A DNA stretch of 64,000 bases from Bacteroides stercoris ATCC 43183 (GTDB lineage: Bacteria; Bacteroidota; Bacteroidia; Bacteroidales; Bacteroidaceae). Every line of letters begins with the position of its first letter. Position 1 is the stretch's first letter. The stretch spans positions 1,736,001 through 1,800,000 of the forward strand of contig NZ_CP102262.1 of NCBI RefSeq assembly GCF_025147325.1, read 5' to 3'. The notes under the pieces were generated by a model. It was given only the letters and a program-made list of their open reading frames with translations, searched no databases and was not told where the DNA came from. Shown here piece after piece: positions 1 through 8,962 of this stretch. A program made the position numbers and the translations under genes.

Positions 1-628
1 ACGCGATTGTATTGTTCCCCGTACGGAAGTGGTGGCAGTGGATGTGACGGCCTCGCTCGAAGACTTGAAGAACGTGTTTGTGGAGTCGGGTATCTCCAAA
101 ATTATTGTGTACGATGGGAATATAGATAACGTAATCGGCTATATTCATTCGTCTGAAATGTTCAGAAATCCGGCGGACTGGAGAAATAATGTCAAGGAAG
201 TACCCATTGTGCCCGAAACGATGGCGGCACATAAATTGATGAAACTTTTTATGCAACAGAAAAAAACAATTGCTGTTGTGGTAGATGAATTTGGAGGTAC
301 ATCCGGTATTGTTTCACTGGAAGATTTGGTTGAAGAAATATTCGGGGATATTGAGGACGAGCACGACAACACTTCCTACATCTGTAAACAAATTGGCGAA
401 CATGAATATGTACTGTCCGCACGTCTTGAAATAGAGAAGGTAAATGAAACGTTCAATCTTGAACTGCCCGAATCGGATGAATATCTTACGATAGGCGGAC
501 TGATTCTGAACCGTTATCAAAGTTTCCCGAAACTGCATGAAGTGATAGCCGTTGACAAATATCAGTTTAAGATAATTAAGGTGACAGCCACTAAAATAGA
601 ATTGGTACGGTTGAAAGTCACGGAATAA
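1..628 (+). CDS. CBS-domain/CorC-type membrane protein (hemolysin or GldE-like), C-terminal part
   Basis: This is the C-terminal part of a hemolysin C/CorC family protein. The reading frame is open to the window edge, and the codons just before the first possible GTG already read PRTEVVAVD, the usual linker between the DUF21 membrane domain and the CBS pair, so the GTG at 29 is internal. What remains is a CBS pair (about the first 110 residues, including VVVDEFGGTSGIVSLEDL and the acidic EEIFGDIEDEHD) and a CorC/HlyC C-terminal domain (GEHEYVLSARLEI onward). In the family the missing N-terminus carries three to four membrane helices. Roles proposed for relatives are divalent-cation transport and, for Bacteroidota GldE, envelope or gliding functions; the sequence does not decide which applies. 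A PpiD-like foldase gene follows after 123 bp. Confidence 0.85.
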   Translation, partial: RDCIVPRTEVVAVDVTASLEDLKNVFVESGISKIIVYDGNIDNVIGYIHSSEMFRNPADWRNNVKEVPIVPETMAAHKLMKLFMQQKKTIAVVVDEFGGTSGIVSLEDLVEEIFGDIEDEHDNTSYICKQIGEHEYVLSARLEIEKVNETFNLELPESDEYLTIGGLILNRYQSFPKLHEVIAVDKYQFKIIKVTATKIELVRLKVTE

Positions 629-683
629 TTTCGTTTCAGCGTAAATTTTTAAAGAATAAATAGATGCGTATTAGCATTTTTTG

Positions 684-691
684 TATCTTCG
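684..691 (+). promoter_or_regulatory. Possible -7 box upstream of the PpiD-like gene
   Basis: TATCTTCG differs by one base from the Bacteroides -7 consensus TAnnTTTG and lies 60 bp before the start codon at 752. No clear -33 element was identified. Confidence 0.35.
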
Positions 692-751
692 TGCGCTAAA
701 AAGAACATTGAATAGAAAATAATAATAAACAAATAATTCATATTAACTAAA

Positions 752-2890
752 ATGGCAACATTACAAAACATTCGGTCTAAAGGGCCCTTATTGGTGATTG
801 TTATTGGTCTGGCGCTGTTTGCCTTCATCGCGGGAGACGCGTGGAAAGTACTTCAGCCGCACCAGTCACAAGATGTAGGAGAAGTGAACGGGGAAACAAT
901 TTCCGCTCAGGATTTTCAGGCATTGGTAGAGGAATATACGGAAGTAGTGAAATTCTCCAGCGGCTTGAACGCGTTGAGCGATGAACAAACTAATCAGATT
1001 AAGGATGAAGTCTGGAGAGCATACGTAAACAATAAACTGATTGAGAACGAAGCTGAAAAGTTGGGTTTGACTGTTTCTAAAGCGGAACTCCAGGCTATTA
1101 TTGATGCCGGTGTACATCCGATGTTGCAGCAGACTCCGTTCCGTAACCCGCAGACCGGTGCTTTCGACAAAGATATGTTGAAGAAATTCTTGGTGGATTA
1201 CTCTAAGATGAACAAGGCTCAGATGCCGGCTCAATATGCGGAGTATTACAATTCCATGTATAACTTTTGGAGTTTTGTGGAGAAGTCACTTATACAGGCT
1301 CGTTTGCAGGAGAAATATCAGGCTTTGATTACGAAGTCTCTGTTCTCTAATCCTGTTGAAGCGGAAGATGCTTTCAATGCACGTGTAGACCAGTCTGACT
1401 TATTGTTGGCAGCCGTTCCTTATTCCTCTATTGTAGATTCTACAATTGTTATTAAGGAATCCGAACTGAAAGATGCTTATAACAAGAAAAAAGAGCAATT
1501 CAGACAATATGTGGAAACCCGTAACATCAAGTATATTGATGTGCAGGTTACTGCAAGTCCGGAAGACAAAGCCGATATTCAGAAAGAAGTGGAGGAATAT
1601 ACTGTGCAGTTGGCTGAGAATCCTTCCGATTATTCAAACTTCATTCGCTCAACCGGTTCTACTCAGCAATATGTTGACTTATTCTATACAGACAAGGCGC
1701 TGCCTGCTGACGTTGTTGCCCGTTTGGATTCTGTAAAGGTAGGTGGTGTATATGGTCCTTACTATAATGCATCGGACAATACAATCAATTCTTTCAAGAA
1801 ACTGGCTTCTGCTGCTATGCCTGACTCCATTCAATATCGTCAGATTCAAGTGGTTGCAGAAGATGCTGCCAAGACCAAGACTTTGGCTGACAGTATCTAC
1901 ACAGCCATTAAAGGCGGTGCAGACTTTGCTGAAATAGCCAAGAAGTACGGTCAGACAGGTGAGGCAACATGGATTTCTTCTGCCAACTATGAAGGTGCTC
2001 AAGTGGACGGTGATAATTTGAAGTATATCGCAGCCATCACTACTTTGGGTCAGAATGAGTTGGCTAACCTCGCTTTGGGACAGGCAAACGTTATCTTGCA
2101 AGTGATGAATAAAAAAGCTGTGAAAGATAAATATAAAGTAGCCGTTATCAAGCGTCCGGTTGAATTCAGCAAGGAAACTTATAGCAAGGCATACAATGAC
2201 TTCAGTCAGTTCATTGCAGCCAACAATACTTTGGACAAATTGGTTGCCAATGCAGAAGATGCAGGGTACAGACTGCTGGATAGAACTGACTTGTACAGTT
2301 CGGAGCACGCTATCGGAGGTGTGAAAGGTACGAAAGAAGCTTTGAGATGGGCATTTGCAGCAAAAGCAGGTGAGGTTTCAGGTCTGTATGAATGTGGCGA
2401 AAGTGACCATATGATGGTGGTGGCTGTTACGAATATCATTCCTGAAGGTTACCGTCCGTTGTCTATGGTACAAGAACAGTTGAGAAGCGAAATTCTTCGT
2501 GATAAGAAAGCAGAGAAAATCATGGCTGATATGAAAGCTGCCGGTGCAACGACTTTTGACCAATATAAGAATATGGCAAATGCAGTGAGTGACTCCGTAA
2601 AGCATGTTACTTTCGCTGCTCCGGCCTATGTCCCGGCATTGCGTAGTAGCGAACCTTTGGTAGGGGCATATGCTTCAATTGCTGAATTAAACAAGTTGAG
2701 CGCACCTATCAAGGGTAATGGTGGTGTATTTGTTCTTCAACCTTATGCTAAGGAAAAACTGAATGAAACTTATAACCAGGAAACGGAAGAAGCTACATTG
2801 GAAGGTATGCATGCACGTATAGCAAATCAGTTCATGAATGATTTATACTTGAATGCCAATGTGAAAGATAGCCGTTATCTGTATTTCTAA
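752..2890 (+). CDS. SurA/PpiD-like peptidylprolyl isomerase, membrane-anchored periplasmic chaperone
   Basis: The 712-residue protein has one N-terminal membrane segment (GPLLVIVIGLALFAFIAG, about residues 12-29) and a large periplasmic part, the layout of PpiD foldases. After the anchor comes a SurA-N-like helical chaperone region (about 40-230, with VNGETISAQDFQALV), then a parvulin-type rotamase region near residues 345-450 that contains GGADFAEIAKKYGQTG. A second, more degenerate parvulin-like segment may follow. It probably assists folding of exported proteins or outer-membrane beta-barrels at the periplasmic face of the inner membrane. Whether it still isomerises prolines cannot be judged, because many PpiD parvulin domains are inactive. 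It is followed by a strong terminator, so it is probably transcribed alone. Confidence 0.85.
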   Translation: MATLQNIRSKGPLLVIVIGLALFAFIAGDAWKVLQPHQSQDVGEVNGETISAQDFQALVEEYTEVVKFSSGLNALSDEQTNQIKDEVWRAYVNNKLIENEAEKLGLTVSKAELQAIIDAGVHPMLQQTPFRNPQTGAFDKDMLKKFLVDYSKMNKAQMPAQYAEYYNSMYNFWSFVEKSLIQARLQEKYQALITKSLFSNPVEAEDAFNARVDQSDLLLAAVPYSSIVDSTIVIKESELKDAYNKKKEQFRQYVETRNIKYIDVQVTASPEDKADIQKEVEEYTVQLAENPSDYSNFIRSTGSTQQYVDLFYTDKALPADVVARLDSVKVGGVYGPYYNASDNTINSFKKLASAAMPDSIQYRQIQVVAEDAAKTKTLADSIYTAIKGGADFAEIAKKYGQTGEATWISSANYEGAQVDGDNLKYIAAITTLGQNELANLALGQANVILQVMNKKAVKDKYKVAVIKRPVEFSKETYSKAYNDFSQFIAANNTLDKLVANAEDAGYRLLDRTDLYSSEHAIGGVKGTKEALRWAFAAKAGEVSGLYECGESDHMMVVAVTNIIPEGYRPLSMVQEQLRSEILRDKKAEKIMADMKAAGATTFDQYKNMANAVSDSVKHVTFAAPAYVPALRSSEPLVGAYASIAELNKLSAPIKGNGGVFVLQPYAKEKLNETYNQETEEATLEGMHARIANQFMNDLYLNANVKDSRYLYF

Positions 2891-2927
2891 TAATATAAAA
2901 GTAGAATAATTTTATATACTTGGGGAA

Positions 2928-2957
2928 GCCGTTCGATAAATGTCGAACGGCTTTTTT
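2928..2957 (+). terminator. Rho-independent terminator after the PpiD-like gene
   Basis: A perfect 9-bp stem (GCCGTTCGA with TCGAACGGC) and a 6-nt loop are followed directly by six T residues. It lies 38 bp after the stop codon. Confidence 0.9.
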
Positions 2958-2977
2958 CATTTGTGCAACTTTATTCC

Positions 2978-2985
2978 TACCTTTG
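2978..2985 (+). promoter_or_regulatory. -7 box for rlmN
   Basis: TACCTTTG matches the Bacteroides -7 consensus exactly. It lies 55 bp before the rlmN start and just after the preceding terminator. It overlaps a small CCTTTGCAAAGG palindrome. No good -33 element was found. Confidence 0.5.
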
Positions 2986-3040
2986 CAAAGGATAATTTAT
3001 CAGTAAATAAACTATCTTTTATCGTAAATATACAGTTAGA

Positions 3041-4078
3041 ATGAAACAACCTCTTTTAGGCCTTACATTAACCGAGCTTCAGACGGTCGTAAAGAATCTG
3101 GGGCTGCCAGGATTTGCGGCCAAGCAGATTGCTGCGTGGCTATATGACAAGAAAGTAGCTTCCATAGACGAAATGACAAACTTGTCGTTAAGACATCGGG
3201 CTCTGTTGAAAGAGATATACGAAGTAGGATGTGAAGTACCAGTGGATGCCATGCGGTCGGTAGACGGTACCGTGAAGTATCTTTACCGTGCCGGAGAGGG
3301 ACATTATGTTGAAGCCGTTTACATTCCGGATGAAGATAGGGCTACGTTGTGTGTATCTTCCCAGGTGGGATGTAAGATGAACTGTAAGTTCTGTATGACA
3401 GGTAAGCAGGGTTTCACCGCCAATCTGACCGCTAATCAGATTATTAATCAGATAAATTCTTTGCCCGAACGGGATAAACTGACCAATGTGGTGATGATGG
3501 GTATGGGAGAACCGTTGGATAACCTTGATGAAGTTTTGAAGGCGCTGGAAGTAATGACATCATCCTATGGATACGGTTGGAGTCCGAAGCGGATTACACT
3601 CTCTTCTGTCGGGCTTCGTAAGGGGTTGCAGCGTTTCATTGAAGAATCAGACTGTCATTTGGCAGTCAGCCTGCACTCGCCCGTGCCTTTGCAACGACGT
3701 GAACTGATGCCTGCCGAAAAGGCTTTTTCCATTACTGAGATTGTAGATTTGTTAAGAAACTATGATTTTAGTAAACAGCGCAGACTATCTTTCGAGTATA
3801 TTGTTTTTAAAGGAGTGAATGATTCTTTGTTGTATGCCAAGGAGTTGTTGAAATTATTGCGGGGGCTGGACTGCCGTATCAATTTGATTCGTTTTCATGC
3901 TATTCCGGGAGTTAATCTGGAAGGTGCTGATATGGAGACAATGACAGCATTCCGTGATTATCTGACATCGCATGGACTGTTTACTACGATTCGTGCTTCG
4001 CGCGGTGAGGATATATTTGCCGCATGCGGTATGCTTTCGACTGCTAAACAGGAAGAGAATAAAGAAGAATTAATATAA
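3041..4078 (+). CDS. rlmN: 23S rRNA (adenine2503-C2)-methyltransferase RlmN
   Basis: RlmN is a radical-SAM enzyme that methylates C2 of A2503 in 23S rRNA, and in many bacteria also A37 of some tRNAs. The 345-residue length is normal for the family. The radical-SAM motif CKMNCKFC gives the three cluster cysteines at about 111, 115 and 118, followed by the family signature MTGKQGFTANLTANQI. The GMGEPLDN motif for SAM binding is present near 157. The C-terminal RASRGEDIFAACGML supplies the second catalytic cysteine used to form the protein-RNA intermediate. The ATG at 3041 gives a full N-terminal domain (LTLTELQTVVKNLGLPGFAAKQI). It opens a block of same-strand genes that continues to secG. Confidence 0.97.
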   Translation: MKQPLLGLTLTELQTVVKNLGLPGFAAKQIAAWLYDKKVASIDEMTNLSLRHRALLKEIYEVGCEVPVDAMRSVDGTVKYLYRAGEGHYVEAVYIPDEDRATLCVSSQVGCKMNCKFCMTGKQGFTANLTANQIINQINSLPERDKLTNVVMMGMGEPLDNLDEVLKALEVMTSSYGYGWSPKRITLSSVGLRKGLQRFIEESDCHLAVSLHSPVPLQRRELMPAEKAFSITEIVDLLRNYDFSKQRRLSFEYIVFKGVNDSLLYAKELLKLLRGLDCRINLIRFHAIPGVNLEGADMETMTAFRDYLTSHGLFTTIRASRGEDIFAACGMLSTAKQEENKEELI

Positions 4079-4083
4079 ATTAT

Positions 4084-4124
4084 TAACTTTGACGCCAAGC
4101 TTATACGCCTTTTTCGTAGTTTTG
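4084..4124 (+). promoter_or_regulatory. Two candidate -7 boxes upstream of the DUF4837 gene
   Basis: TAACTTTG at 4084-4091 and TAGTTTTG at 4117-4124 both match TAnnTTTG exactly. The second lies 24 bp before the DUF4837 start. Either could drive the DUF4837-pdxA-activator-lptE-secG block. Confidence 0.45.
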
Positions 4125-4147
4125 TAATAACTAAAACATATAAATGT

Positions 4148-5206
4148 ATGAAGAAACACCTGTTTTATTTGAGTATGGCCCTGATAACTGCATTGTTTTC
4201 AGCATGTGGTAATGGCAAGAAGGGTGTGTTTACTCCGACATCCAGTGGTCGGGCGTATGAAATTTTGGTAGTGATTGACCAAGGGTTGTGGGAGCGTCCT
4301 GCCGGTCGTGCTCTCTATGATGTACTTGATTCTGACGTACCTGGGCTTCCCCAGTCGGAACGTTCATTCCGTATTATGTATACTTCTCCGGCAAACTATG
4401 ACTCTACATTGAAGTTGATCCGCAATATTATCATTGTTGAGGTGAACAAAGATCTGTATACACAGCCTAAGTTCAAATATGCGAAGAATGTATATGCTGC
4501 ACCTCAATCTATCCTGACTATTCAGGCACCGGATGAAGCCTCTTTTGAGAAGTTTGTCGAGGAGAACAGGCAAGTAATTGTGGATTTCTTTACCCGTGCT
4601 GAAATGAACCGCCAGATTGCAGTGCTGGAAAACAAACACAGTGACTATGTTTCTACGAAAGTAAAGAGTATGTTCGATTGTGACGTATGGGTTCCGGGTG
4701 AACTGACGGCGACTAAGCAGGGAGAAAACTTCTTTTGGGCAGGTACGAATGCTGCTACAGGTGATCAAAATTTTGTTATCTATTCCTATCCTTATACCGA
4801 CAAGGATACATTTACGAAAGAGTATTTCGTGCATAAGCGTGACTCTGTGATGAAGATTAATATTCCTGGTGCAAGGGAGGGTATGTATATGGAAACCGAT
4901 TCATTGATGACAGACGTACGTCCTATCAATGTACAGGACGAATATGCATTGGAAGCTCGTGGCTTGTGGCGTGTGAAAGGCGATTTTATGGGTGGTCCGT
5001 ATGTATCTCATGTCCGTTTGGATAAAGTTAATCAGCGCATTATCGTATCCGAGATATTTGTGTATTCACCCGATAAGATGAAACGTAATCTGGTACGTCA
5101 GATGGAAGCGTCATTGTATACGCTTAAATTGCCCGGAAGCAAACAGGAAGGAAATGAGATGCCTTTGGCAGTAACAAAAAAAGATTCTACTAAAACAGAA
5201 AAATAA
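4148..5206 (+). CDS. DUF4837 family lipoprotein
   Basis: This 352-residue protein begins with a lipoprotein signal peptide ending in ALFSAC, giving a lipidated Cys at residue 20. The body resembles DUF4837, a Bacteroidota family without a known function. It has no obvious catalytic motif, and the sequence after the cysteine (GNGKKG) is basic rather than acidic, which argues mildly for periplasmic rather than surface exposure. Its stop is two bases before the pdxA start, so the two are almost certainly co-transcribed and perhaps translationally coupled. The whole run rlmN-DUF4837-pdxA-activator-lptE-secG is tightly packed, which hints at an envelope-related housekeeping role, but that is inference from position only. 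Confidence 0.8.
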   Translation: MKKHLFYLSMALITALFSACGNGKKGVFTPTSSGRAYEILVVIDQGLWERPAGRALYDVLDSDVPGLPQSERSFRIMYTSPANYDSTLKLIRNIIIVEVNKDLYTQPKFKYAKNVYAAPQSILTIQAPDEASFEKFVEENRQVIVDFFTRAEMNRQIAVLENKHSDYVSTKVKSMFDCDVWVPGELTATKQGENFFWAGTNAATGDQNFVIYSYPYTDKDTFTKEYFVHKRDSVMKINIPGAREGMYMETDSLMTDVRPINVQDEYALEARGLWRVKGDFMGGPYVSHVRLDKVNQRIIVSEIFVYSPDKMKRNLVRQMEASLYTLKLPGSKQEGNEMPLAVTKKDSTKTEK

Positions 5207-5208
5207 GG

Positions 5209-6306
5209 ATGGAAGATAATAAAATAAGAGTCGGTATAACTCAGGGAGACATAAACGGAGTTGGGTATGAAGTGATTTTGAAAACATTTTCGGATCCGAT
5301 GATGTTGGAGTTATGTACCCCGATTATTTACGGTTCACCCAAAGTAGCTGCTTATCACCGCAAGTCATTGGACTTGCCGACTAATTTCAGTATTGTGAAC
5401 TCGGCATCGGAAGCTGTCCCTAATCGTCTGAGTGTCGTGAACTGTACGGACGATGAAGTAAAAGTTGAGTTTTCCAAACCTGATCCGGAGGCTGGTAAAG
5501 CTGCTCTTGGCGCTTTGGAGAAGGCAATTGAAGAATACAAAGCGGGGCTGATTGATGTTATTGTTACGGCTCCTATCAATAAGCACACTATTCAGTCGGA
5601 AGAATTCTCTTTTCCCGGACATACGGAGTATCTCGAAGAGAAGTTGGGTGATGGCGGAAAAGCTTTGATGATTCTGATGAAAGATGATTTACGGGTGGCA
5701 TTAGTGACAGGACACATTCCTGTACGGGAGATAGCATCGGCTATAACGAAAGAGTTGATACAGGAGAAACTGCTCGTTTTTAACCGTGCGTTGAAGCAGG
5801 ACTTTGGTATCGGAGCACCGCGTATTGCTGTACTTTCCCTGAATCCACATGCCGGTGATGAAGGCTTATTGGGTACGGAAGAGCAGGAAGTAATCATCCC
5901 TGCCATTAAAGAACTGGCGGGGAAAGGCATATTGTGTTATGGTCCTTATCCGGCTGATGGCTTTATGGGTTCCGGTAACTTTACTCATTTTGACGGTATA
6001 CTGGCAATGTATCACGATCAGGGACTTGCTCCTTTTAAATCTTTGGCTATGGATGAAGGTGTAAACTATACGGCCGGTCTTCCGGTAGTGCGTACTTCAC
6101 CGGCGCATGGCACGGCTTATGATATTGCAGGAAAAGGGATCGCTTCCGAAGATTCTTTCCGGCAGGCTGTCTATGTGGCAATCGATGTGTTCCGTAACCG
6201 TATGCGCGAGCAGGAAGCACATGCCAATCCCCTGAGGAAACAATATTACGAAAGACGTGATGACAGCGATAAGCTGAAACTTGATAGTACAGAAGAGGAT
6301 TTGTAG
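5209..6306 (+). CDS. pdxA: 4-hydroxythreonine-4-phosphate dehydrogenase PdxA
   Basis: PdxA oxidises 4-hydroxy-L-threonine 4-phosphate with NAD(P), giving the precursor that PdxJ condenses with deoxyxylulose phosphate to form pyridoxine phosphate. The N-terminus IRVGITQGDINGVGYEVI is the family opening. Metal-ligand histidines are visible in FPGHTEYL, TGHIPV and MYHDQGLAPFK, the last a strong PdxA signature. RTSPAHGTAYDIAGKG closes the active-site region. Length (365) is slightly above the usual 330 because of a charged tail (YYERRDDSDKLKLDSTEEDL). It starts two bases after the DUF4837 stop, and the next gene starts one base after its own stop, so the block is probably one operon. Confidence 0.96.
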   Translation: MEDNKIRVGITQGDINGVGYEVILKTFSDPMMLELCTPIIYGSPKVAAYHRKSLDLPTNFSIVNSASEAVPNRLSVVNCTDDEVKVEFSKPDPEAGKAALGALEKAIEEYKAGLIDVIVTAPINKHTIQSEEFSFPGHTEYLEEKLGDGGKALMILMKDDLRVALVTGHIPVREIASAITKELIQEKLLVFNRALKQDFGIGAPRIAVLSLNPHAGDEGLLGTEEQEVIIPAIKELAGKGILCYGPYPADGFMGSGNFTHFDGILAMYHDQGLAPFKSLAMDEGVNYTAGLPVVRTSPAHGTAYDIAGKGIASEDSFRQAVYVAIDVFRNRMREQEAHANPLRKQYYERRDDSDKLKLDSTEEDL

Positions 6307-6307
6307 T

Positions 6308-7561
6308 ATGACGAAAGCAGAAATACAACAAGTAAAACTGCGTTTTGGTATTATTGGCAATAACGAGGCATTGATGCGTGCTATTGATATCGCCATTCAG
6401 GTAGCTCCTACTGATTTGTCGGTGCTGATTACCGGAGAGAGTGGTGTGGGTAAGGAGAGTTTTCCGCAGATTATCCATCAATACAGCCGCAGAAAGCACG
6501 GACAATATATCGCTGTAAACTGCGGGGCTATCCCCGAAGGAACGATTGATTCGGAACTGTTCGGCCATGAAAAAGGCGCTTTTACCGGTGCTATCGGTGA
6601 ACGTAAAGGGTATTTTGGCGAGGCTGACGGCGGTACCATTTTTCTTGATGAGGTGGGGGAGCTTCCTATGCCTACACAAGCTCGTTTGCTTCGGGTGCTC
6701 GAAACAGGTGAGTTTATTAAAGTTGGTTCGTCTAAAGTTGAAAAAACGAATGTACGTATTGTTGCTGCTACCAATGTGAATCTTACACAAGCAATTGCTG
6801 ACGGGCGTTTCCGCGAAGATTTATACTACCGTCTTAATACGGTGCCTATTCCGGTTCCGGCTTTACGCGAACGTGGAGAGGATGTTGTGTTACTGTTCCG
6901 CAAGTTTGCATCAGACTTTGCCGAAAAGTATCGTATGCCTGCCATTCAGCTGACTGATGATGCCAAACAAGTGCTGCTGACATATCCATGGCCCGGTAAT
7001 GTACGTCAGTTGAAGAATATAACGGAACAGATTTCCATTATTGAAACCAATCGTGAAATCAACGCTTCTATTTTGAAGAATTACCTGCCCGAACAGAGCA
7101 ATGTGCAGCGCCTGCCTGCCTTGTTTGGTGTAAAGAATGAAAGTAAAAGTTTTGAAAGCGAGCGCGAAATACTGTATCAGGTGCTTTTTGACATGCGCCA
7201 GGATGTCACCGAGTTGAAAAAACTGGTACACGAAATTATGACCGAACGGGCAACTATGGGAAATCAGGGTGCGACACCTACTGCTTATTATGCATCTGCT
7301 CCAGCGGTAGTAGCTTCAGTACCTGCTGCCGGAGTGCCTACTATAATACACCCTTCCGTGAAATCAGCTCAGGAAGTAGATGAGGATATTCAAGACACGG
7401 AAGAGTATGTTGAAGAATCTCTCTCATTGGATGAAGTGGAAAAAGAAATGATACGCAAGGCACTTGAAAAGCATCACGGAAAGCGTAAAAGTGCGGCTCA
7501 AGATTTGAATATATCGGAGCGTACGCTATACAGAAAGATAAAAGAATATGGATTGGATTAA
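6308..7561 (+). CDS. Sigma-54 interaction (AAA+) transcriptional activator
   Basis: The ATG at 6308, one base after the pdxA stop, gives 417 residues; an in-frame TTG at 6281 inside pdxA is a poor alternative. The protein is a sigma-54-type bacterial enhancer-binding protein. The AAA+ domain has Walker A GESGVGKE (about 43-50), the sigma-54 contact loop GAFTGA (about 90-95), Walker B GGTIFLDE (about 108-115) and the arginine-finger region FREDLYYRLN. A low-complexity Ala/Pro-rich linker leads to a Fis-type helix-turn-helix ending in RKSAAQDLNISERTLYRKIKEYGLD. There is no receiver or GAF domain at the N-terminus, so its signal is unknown. Its end overlaps lptE by 14 bp. The intact GAFTGA argues that it works with RpoN rather than as a sigma-70 regulator. 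Confidence 0.92.
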   Translation: MTKAEIQQVKLRFGIIGNNEALMRAIDIAIQVAPTDLSVLITGESGVGKESFPQIIHQYSRRKHGQYIAVNCGAIPEGTIDSELFGHEKGAFTGAIGERKGYFGEADGGTIFLDEVGELPMPTQARLLRVLETGEFIKVGSSKVEKTNVRIVAATNVNLTQAIADGRFREDLYYRLNTVPIPVPALRERGEDVVLLFRKFASDFAEKYRMPAIQLTDDAKQVLLTYPWPGNVRQLKNITEQISIIETNREINASILKNYLPEQSNVQRLPALFGVKNESKSFESEREILYQVLFDMRQDVTELKKLVHEIMTERATMGNQGATPTAYYASAPAVVASVPAAGVPTIIHPSVKSAQEVDEDIQDTEEYVEESLSLDEVEKEMIRKALEKHHGKRKSAAQDLNISERTLYRKIKEYGLD

Positions 7562-8072
7562 GAAAATAACGTTGATATCGGCGTTAGCAGGTTTGGTGTG
7601 CGTGGTAGTTTCCTGCCGCATCTCTATGGGACTTGCTCCGATAAGTTCTATTGATTACAGCAAAGTGAAGACTATTACGATTGCCGAATTTCCTAATCGT
7701 GCCGAGTACGTGTATGCTCCCATGACTACGGAGTTTAACCAGAAACTTAAGGATATGTTTATCCAGCAAACACGTTTGCAATTGGTGAATGCCAACGGCG
7801 ATCTGGAAATAGACGGTGAGATAACGGGTTATAACCAATACAATGAAGCTGTAGCAGCTGATGGCTATTCTTCTAAAGTGAAGCTGACTATGACCGTAAA
7901 CGTGCGTTATGTAAACAATACCAATCATGAGGAAGATTTTGAACAACAGTTTTCCGCTTTCCAGACTTATGATTCCTCCTTGCTGCTGACTGATGTGCAG
8001 GATGACTTGATAAGTAAAATGATAAAGGATATCACAGAACAAATATTTAATTCAACCGTAGCTAACTGGTAA
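7548..8072 (+). CDS. lptE: LptE-like LPS assembly lipoprotein
   Basis: The 174-residue protein has a lipoprotein signal peptide ending in VVVSC (Cys at about 23) and the compact alpha/beta body of LptE-like proteins from Bacteroidota (VKTITIAEFPNRA, LQLVNANGDLEIDGEITGYNQY, a C-terminal amphipathic helix DDLISKMIKDITEQIFNS). In the family LptE plugs the LptD barrel and helps place lipopolysaccharide in the outer leaflet. The start overlaps the end of the activator gene by 14 bp, which implies translational coupling. Sequence similarity to enterobacterial LptE is low, so the call rests on the layout and on the conserved Bacteroides gene order with secG. Confidence 0.8.
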   Translation: MDWIKKITLISALAGLVCVVVSCRISMGLAPISSIDYSKVKTITIAEFPNRAEYVYAPMTTEFNQKLKDMFIQQTRLQLVNANGDLEIDGEITGYNQYNEAVAADGYSSKVKLTMTVNVRYVNNTNHEEDFEQQFSAFQTYDSSLLLTDVQDDLISKMIKDITEQIFNSTVANW

Positions 8073-8079
8073 TCAAGGA

Positions 8080-8958
8080 ATGACTTCTGCCTATTTGCAA
8101 CAATGGATACAGCATCCTGAAATGTTGAATAAGGATACTTTGTACGAGCTTCGTACTCTGCTGGTCCGTTATCCCTATTTTCAGTCGCTTCGGCTGCTGT
8201 ATCTTAAGAATCTATATTTGCTGCATGATGTCACATTCGGAGCAGAGCTGCGTAAGGCTGTTCTGTATGTGGCAGACAGACGTGTATTGTTTTATTTGAT
8301 AGAAGGTGACCGCTATAGGTTGAAATCACAAAAGTCACCTTTACTTTCTTCCAAAGTGCCGGAAGAAGAACCTAATGTAGACCGTACACTCTCTTTGATA
8401 GATGCTTTTCTGGCAACAGTTCCCGAAGAGCATTCGCAGGTTACAGAATTGGATTATGCAATGGATTACACAACTTATCTGTTGCAGGATGACGGACAGA
8501 ATGATTCTGAACCGACCGGTGGGAAAGAAGTTCCTAAACTGCGCGGACACGAACTGATAGATGGATTTATACGTAAGAGCGAGTCGTCGGAATCATCTGT
8601 ATTTGAAAGATCGGTATGTCCTGAGAAAGTTCTCGTATCTCCGGAAGAAAAGGAGGCATCTCTTGAAGATGAGGAAGTGATTTCCGAGCAAAAAGAGGCT
8701 TTCTCCGCTTCCCTTTCAAAGAATGAATATTCTACTTCCGAAGACGATGAAAATGATGATGGACAGATACGTCAGGAAGATGTGGATGATAGCTGTTTTA
8801 CAGAAACTTTGGCTAAAATCTATATTAAACAGCACAGATATGATAAAGCACTTGAAATTATTAAAAAATTAAGTTTGAATTATCCAAAAAAAAATGCTTA
8901 CTTTGCAGACCAAATCAGATTTTTGGAGAAATTGATTATTAACGCTAAATCAAAATAA
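8080..8958 (+). CDS. Conserved hypothetical protein with a C-terminal TPR-like helix pair
   Basis: This 292-residue protein has no signal peptide or membrane segment. The N-terminal 110 residues are helical (QQWIQHPEMLNKDTLYELRTLLVRYPYFQSL). The middle, about 115-230, is acidic, Ser/Glu-rich and probably disordered. The last 50 residues (CFTETLAKIYIKQHRYDKALEIIKKLSLNYPKKNAYFADQIRFLEKLI) look like a single tetratricopeptide repeat. I do not recognise a named family. It lies 7 bp after lptE and 4 bp before secG, so it is probably co-expressed with envelope-biogenesis genes, and a scaffolding role there is possible but unproven. Confidence 0.75.
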   Translation: MTSAYLQQWIQHPEMLNKDTLYELRTLLVRYPYFQSLRLLYLKNLYLLHDVTFGAELRKAVLYVADRRVLFYLIEGDRYRLKSQKSPLLSSKVPEEEPNVDRTLSLIDAFLATVPEEHSQVTELDYAMDYTTYLLQDDGQNDSEPTGGKEVPKLRGHELIDGFIRKSESSESSVFERSVCPEKVLVSPEEKEASLEDEEVISEQKEAFSASLSKNEYSTSEDDENDDGQIRQEDVDDSCFTETLAKIYIKQHRYDKALEIIKKLSLNYPKKNAYFADQIRFLEKLIINAKSK

Positions 8959-8962
8959 CAAA

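Noticed and set aside
6281..6307. Upstream TTG start for the sigma-54-type activator
   Set aside because: It lies inside pdxA, while the ATG at 6308 gives the usual short N-terminus and fits the tight operon spacing.
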